Origin: Hypericum androsaemum
Taxonomy: Eukaryota > Streptophyta > Magnoliopsida > Malpighiales > Hypericaceae
NCBI GenBank assembly: GCA_963995505.1
Contig: OZ023196.1
Location: forward strand, 14,257,106-14,321,105
DNA: 64,000 nucleotides
Reading direction: 5' to 3'
Below are positions 59,095-64,000 of this stretch, piece by piece. Position 1 is the first letter of the stretch, and every line of letters begins with the position of its first letter. The notes under the pieces are model-generated. The model searched no databases, was not told the DNA's origin, and saw nothing but the letters and a program-made list of their open reading frames with translations. A program made the position numbers and the translations under genes.

Positions 59095-62000
59095 CTAATA
59101 GTACTCTCGAGGCTGTCTTGATCGCCTCCTATCTTCATTCAATTGCGCACTCATAAAAGCATCATTGACTTTGTGAAGTTTTCTAAGCACGTCTCCGAAG
59201 TTTGCCCGTTGGCTAGGTGATTCCCCCGAGCACGCAACTCCAATCTCCAAAACAGATGTCAAACAACTCGCCTCGTGTGGTCTCATCATGAAATTGGCTC
59301 CTGCCGGTTCTATTTCCCGGTGACCTTCCTCTTTGTCTCTCGCTACTGGAGCTGAACTTGAAGCTGCTTCTGTTTCATTAGCATCTCTTATCAGAAGAAT
59401 TGGATCTGCAACTTGCATTGCTCTTTCTGGTAAGGCTGCCTTAATATAATCAACAAGATTTAACCCGTCGGTGAAGAAGTCATCAGTTGGTCGTCTTCCG
59501 GAGAACATATCTAATAGCAGGATCCCATAACTATAGATATCAGCCTCTTTTGATGCAGGAGATCCTAGTCCATATTCTGCAGCACGAAGCGGTCATGTCA
59601 ACATCAAAAGTCAAGTTCGTTCAACCCAGGTGATCATTTCGTATTGCAATGTTTAATTTATTGGTTTAAATTACTAGTTGCTGCCGCAATTTAGAGACAA
59701 AGATAGGAAATACTTCCCTTGATTCTAATTAAAACTAAAATAATGAAGCAATGTTTGATATAGCGAATAGATAAAAATGATATGTGTTGAAATGAAATCA
59801 GCACATACCTGGTGCAACGTATCCAGTTGTTCCTGGAATGGCAAGTGTGATGGTTTGACTCTGCAATGCAGGCTGTGATGTTGAAAGGAACTTTGCTAGT
59901 CCGAAATCCCCGACGTGTGCGACCATGTTGTCATCAAGAAGAACATTGCTCGGTTTCAAGTCACGATGAATGATTGGTACTTCACAAAGATCATGAAGAT
60001 AGTGCATTGCGGAAGCCACGTCAATTGCAATACTCAGCCTTTGCTGTATGTTTAACCTCCTTGGTTGATTAACTTCGGAGTGAAGCCAATTCTCAAGGCT
60101 TCCGTTGGGCATAAACTCGAAGACTAGAGCTTTAAAGTCATTGCCTTTGTAGTCCAAGCTGGAGCAGTAAGTTATGAGCTTAACCAAATTCCTGTGACGA
60201 ATGCTATTCAAAGCATTGCATTCGGCTATAATGCTCTTGGAGGCTCCTTCTTGTTGAAGGTTGAGGACTTTGACTGCCACCGGTCTTTCCACTTGGTCAA
60301 GGAGCCCTTTATACACGGAGCCAAAACTTCCATATCCCAGCAAATTTTGAGAAGAGAATCCACTAGTTGCGTCATGTAGATTCTTGTAAGAAACCATGAT
60401 GTGGGGTTTGGGCCATAAGGTTGAGCTTGTTAGCTTTGGTTTCGATCGTTTCTTCCAGAAGAGAAGTAACAGGGCTGCTACTATAGCAACAAACAACAAT
60501 AGACAACCAATGACAATTGGAAGCTTGAGTTTACCATTCTTCCCTCTCTTTGATCCAGTGGTTGGACATTTTGGCAAATGAAGTTCCGGGATGCCACCAC
60601 AGAGTCTAGTGTTTCCCGCCAAGTAGATGGCACTAGCATTCCCGAAGACTCCTCCGGTTGGCACCTCACCGTGAAGATCGTTGAAGCTGATGTTTAAATA
60701 CTGCAAGTACGTCAAATTCTGCAGATCTTTTGGAATTTTCCCCGTCATGTTATTTTGTGAAAGATCCAGAACCCTGAGTCCCTTCATGGAAGCCATTGCT
60801 TCAGGGATCTCTCCTCGAAAGGAATTTCCTTGCATATAAATTTCTTCCAAGCTCACACAGCCATCAATAGTTGAAGGAATTTCACCAGAAAACAAGTTGT
60901 ATGAGATATTCAATATATTTGTTTTTGTTAGCTTTCCTATTGTTAGGGGTAAGCTACCTGATAAATGATTTCCGTAAAGTCCCAAGTATTCTGACAATGA
61001 AGGAATGTTTAGGATCTCATCAGGTATCTGTCCGGTGAAAGTATTTGAGTCAAGAGAGAGGTAAACAAGATGTTGACACATTCCAATGGATAAAGGAATT
61101 AGTCCATCTAGGTTATTGGAATACAGTGCGAGCTCTGATAGCTGACTTAGGTTGCCTATGGAGGATGGTATTCTACCCGATAACATGTTCCCCCCTAAGT
61201 GTAGTACTTGCAGTTTTTGCAGCTTACCGATGTAGGACGGAATTGAGCCCATAAGGTGGTTTTTATGGAGGGTTAGTGCAATCAAGTTTGTGAGGTTATT
61301 TAAAGCAAGAGGAATTTTACCGTAGATTTGATTGCCCCATGCATATAAATAGGACAATCGGGTTGAAAAATTGGCCATGGAGTCGGGCAGAACACCTCCA
61401 AGATTATTCTGATAGAACATCAAGGTTTCAAGGTTTCTACATCTTGCTAAAGATGCTAAAAATTCTAGGTCATTAGTAGAATTTCTTCCCACATTATTTC
61501 CACCAATGTTGAACCTCCTTAAGCTGGAGAGATCTCCTATTTTAGGAGGAACTGGTCCAACAAAATTGTTATCAGGAATGTCAAATATTTGCAGCTGAGA
61601 TGCATTAGTTAATGAGCTTGGAATTTTACCAGAGAGTTGATTCCCCCCAAATTCAGCTAATATCAGGTTGGGAAGATTGAAGGCCTTGTCAGGAAGCCCT
61701 CCGTGAAATTCGTTTACAGCCAATGACAACTCCTCAATTGAAGAAATGTTGAATAGAAATGGAGGGATCACTCCAGAAAGATTGTTGAGTGCAACGTAGA
61801 ACACAATTAGGCTTCTAAGTCCACTCAGCTCTCCTGGAATCTCCCCAACCAATTTGTTGCCTGCCACGTTAAATATTTGCAGCGACGTAAGGTTGCTGAG
61901 GGACGATGGGATCGTTCCGATAAGGCTGTTTGCGGAAAGTGCCAGATACACCAGCTTCAACAACGAACCTAGCTGGGGCGGGATCTTCCCCCGGAGGCTG

Positions 62001-62554
62001 TTGACTTGTAAATCCAGAACCTCAAGGTTGGAGCATGAGGCCAAGTTGACAGGTATTTGGCCTCCTAAAGTGTTGTTGTTAAGATAGAGTTCTTGCAGGC
62101 GGAACAACTTGCAGATTTGTTGAGGAATTTCACCGTGGAAGCTGTTGTTTTCGAGATCAAGGCCCCTCAGAAAGCTCAAATTTCCGATGTGGGGCGAAAT
62201 TGGTCCCGACAGCTTCCCCCCTTCCAGGCTCAAGTATGCCACCCTCTGGTGGCGAATATTGCAGAAGACTCCAAACCAGCTGCAGTGAGGAACAGAGCTG
62301 TTCCAGGAATTCAAGGTTCCAAGAGGATCACCGGTTATACTCTCTTTGAAATGCAATAGAGCGAGTCTATCGGTCTCGTTTCCTAGGGAGCTTACTTGCA
62401 CCGAGTGAAAATGGACACAACTAATAAGAACCACTTGCAGATACATGAGCATTTGCATGGAGCATATGCTAATTCTACTGCTTAACTTCATTGGATCTTT
62501 AGAGAGTTTGCTTGGTGGAGGTAGTTTATGTCTTGATGGACATGATATCCGCAC
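59095..62554 (-). CDS. LRR receptor-like kinase, subfamily XII (EFR/Xa21-like)
   Basis: Exon 1 59809-62554, exon 2 59095-59576, GT/AG, phase consistent, 1075 residues. A better start may be Met 62491 (MKLSSRISICSMQMLMYLQV), which puts a signal peptide at the N-terminus (1054 residues). Then come LRRNT (ETDRLALLHFKESITGDPLG), about 22 LRRs of the LxxNxLxGxIP type, a transmembrane helix (LPIVIGCLLLFVAIVAALLL) and a kinase with GYGSFGSVYKG, VAVKVL, HRDLKPSN and DFGLAKF. The single intron falls in the GYVAPE activation-loop end, typical of subfamily XII. Members sense microbial peptides at the plasma membrane. Here the catalytic loop is HRD, not the HCD usual in this non-RD subfamily. The frame is intact. 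The exon at 3-383 belongs to a paralog. Confidence 0.93.
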
Positions 62555-63820
62555 CTTAAACAGCTATATATTAGCTATTTTACGGACTATATTTTGCGAA
62601 TGGACAGACTTTTCGTTGTGGAATTGTTTTCCCAAAAGACCAAGACTTTTAATCATTACGAATGGCCCTGGAAGATGGGTACAATCTCTGTATATATATA
62701 TATTACTTTTGGAAAAGGTATATATATATTAATTATTGACTATACTTTTGCAGAAGCAACAAATTTGTAAGCTCAATGACAAGTAGTACTAGACGAGCAG
62801 CTTGCGGACGAACGGTGGCGCCAGTTTATGTAGTGGTTTTGATTTAGAGAAGCGAAGTAAGCTCACGTCAATTCATAAAAATTTGAAGAGAGGAGAATAT
62901 AATAGAAAATAGGGATAAGTTTTTAGTTGATATTAACATATATCTAAACTCACTTAATCGACTAGTTTAAATTTGAACCGGTAGGACCTTTAAAAAATAT
63001 CATTGTTCTCCAAACAAATATTTAACTCAAATGTGATCCATAAAGTTCGAACTCGAGACCTCTATATTGAAATAACCCTATACTAGTTGATATAAATGAT
63101 AGTGTAAATTGTGGATATTTTCATTTTGTCAAAGTCTCAATTATAATATTAGGTCAATAAAACTAAAATCGAACCCCCTAATTTGTAGGCTAAACAATAA
63201 GTACGCTTAGGAGGAAATTAAATAGAGGAACACAAAATCAGCTACAAAGGTAGCAATGAAGTACAAAAGTGGATTAATTCAAGGAAGAATGGGAGAGTAT
63301 ATTTTTAGTGTGGTCGTTACTCAATCTACTAATGAATATTTTTCGAAATTATTTCGGCTATATTTTTCAAGAGTTTTCCGCTAAAATTCTGAACTTTCAT
63401 TTTTCTAACCATTTACTTTTATAATCATATTTTAAAAATAATAATTTTATTTACCGCTTCTGGATTAAAATCATGTACCATCCAATGCCAAAACTAATGA
63501 CCAAGTCCTCAACACCCGAAAAATAAAGTAATACCAAAACAAGTAGCTGTCCATTTTAACACGGAGTGCAAATTGGGATCAGATTTGGTCTTGCATGGAC
63601 CTTCCATAGGGTCTTGCAGGGATAGAATGGGAAAAAATAAAAGGGGGAAATTTTGTTAAAGGGGGACAAGCTGGGAGGGGATTAATGGAAGCGGGCCCAC
63701 GTGGACTTTATTTATTTTTCTTTGGGGAATAAGGGTGGGTCCCGCTATTCATTTTATTTTTTTTCCTTAGATTTATTTTTTTAAATAGATAATGAGTAAC
63801 AAATAAAAGAATTGTTAAGG
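62555..63820. other. Upstream region of the receptor kinase, no further gene
   Basis: AT-rich. (TA)n tracts lie at about 62691-62702 and 62720-62731, within 250 bp of the start codon. No coding frame or transposon end is recognised. Confidence 0.5.
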
Positions 63821-64000
63821 TACCATTTAATATAATCGAATATATCATTTAATATAACCGGACATACTATTTGATATATAATTTAATTAATTATTTAACT
63901 TTTTTATTATAAATATTTTAAATAATCGGACATACCATTCGATATAATTTAGAATACCATTTGATATAACCGGTCATACCATTTAATATAACCAGGTATA
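63821..64000. repeat. Short tandem repeats of about 22 bp (cut by window edge)
   Basis: Units of the form TACCATTTAATATAACCGGACA recur with variations: three units from 63821 to about 63885, a gap of unrelated AT-rich sequence, then three or more from about 63922 to the window end. The array continues beyond the window. It looks like a small AT-rich minisatellite. Confidence 0.75.

Noticed and set aside
1..64000. tRNA, rRNA or organellar DNA insertions
   Set aside because: No cloverleaf-like B-box/A-box pairs, rRNA words or plastid gene blocks caught my eye; a covariance-model scan (tRNAscan/Infernal) would settle it.

Overview
The window is nuclear DNA from a flowering plant, most likely a eudicot. 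The evidence is intron-rich genes with GT/AG junctions, AT-rich introns and spacers, plant-only families (an LRR-XII receptor kinase, a group I Pumilio, a plastid DUF3820 protein, a DUF1666 protein), Athila-type Ty3 and Ty1-copia LTR retrotransposons, and Mutator-like elements with 9-bp target duplications. I cannot name the species from sequence alone.

Layout. 0-2.6 kb: the C-terminal exon of an LRR-XII receptor kinase, a decayed copy of one Pumilio exon, and a PPR pseudogene. 2.7-9 kb: a nine-exon Pumilio gene on the minus strand. 9.4-12 kb: one arm of a Mutator-like element next to a broken LysM-receptor ectodomain, then a solo LTR. 12.2-39.3 kb: a tandem segmental duplication pulled apart by transposons. 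Copy A (12.2-16.0 kb) carries a truncated, broken 3' half of a DUF1666 gene and a LINE fragment. An 11.1-kb Athila-type element with a perfect 5-bp target duplication lies between the copies. Copy B (27.6-39.3 kb) holds an 8.3-kb copia element, also with a perfect 5-bp target duplication, and continues into the intact DUF1666 gene (38.3-40.6 kb). 41-44.5 kb: AT-rich, no supported gene. 44.5-45.7 kb: an F-box gene, minus strand. 47.8-48.6 kb: a Mutator-like element carrying a FATTY ACID EXPORT (TMEM14) gene fragment. 48.8-50.0 kb: a plastid DUF3820 gene, minus strand. 50.1-50.5 kb: a foldback relative of the same transposon family. 52.5-58.2 kb: the complete 20-exon V-ATPase catalytic subunit A gene, plus strand. 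59.1-62.6 kb: a two-exon LRR-XII receptor kinase, minus strand, convergent with the V-ATPase gene. The window ends in short tandem repeats.

The host genes do not form a pathway: they are post-transcriptional control (Pumilio), proton pumping (VHA-A), protein turnover (F-box), plastid function (DUF3820) and immune-type signalling (LRR-XII kinase). The shared theme is gene copying. Fragments of Pumilio, DUF1666, F-box, FAX and LysM-receptor genes lie scattered among transposons. I found no operon, CRISPR array or obviously new multi-gene system. The strongest unusual signals are the FAX-carrying Mutator element with its perfect 9-bp target duplication, the F-box sequence patched into the DUF1666 pseudogene, the extra ORF ahead of gag in the copia element, and an HRD motif in a receptor kinase of a usually non-RD family.
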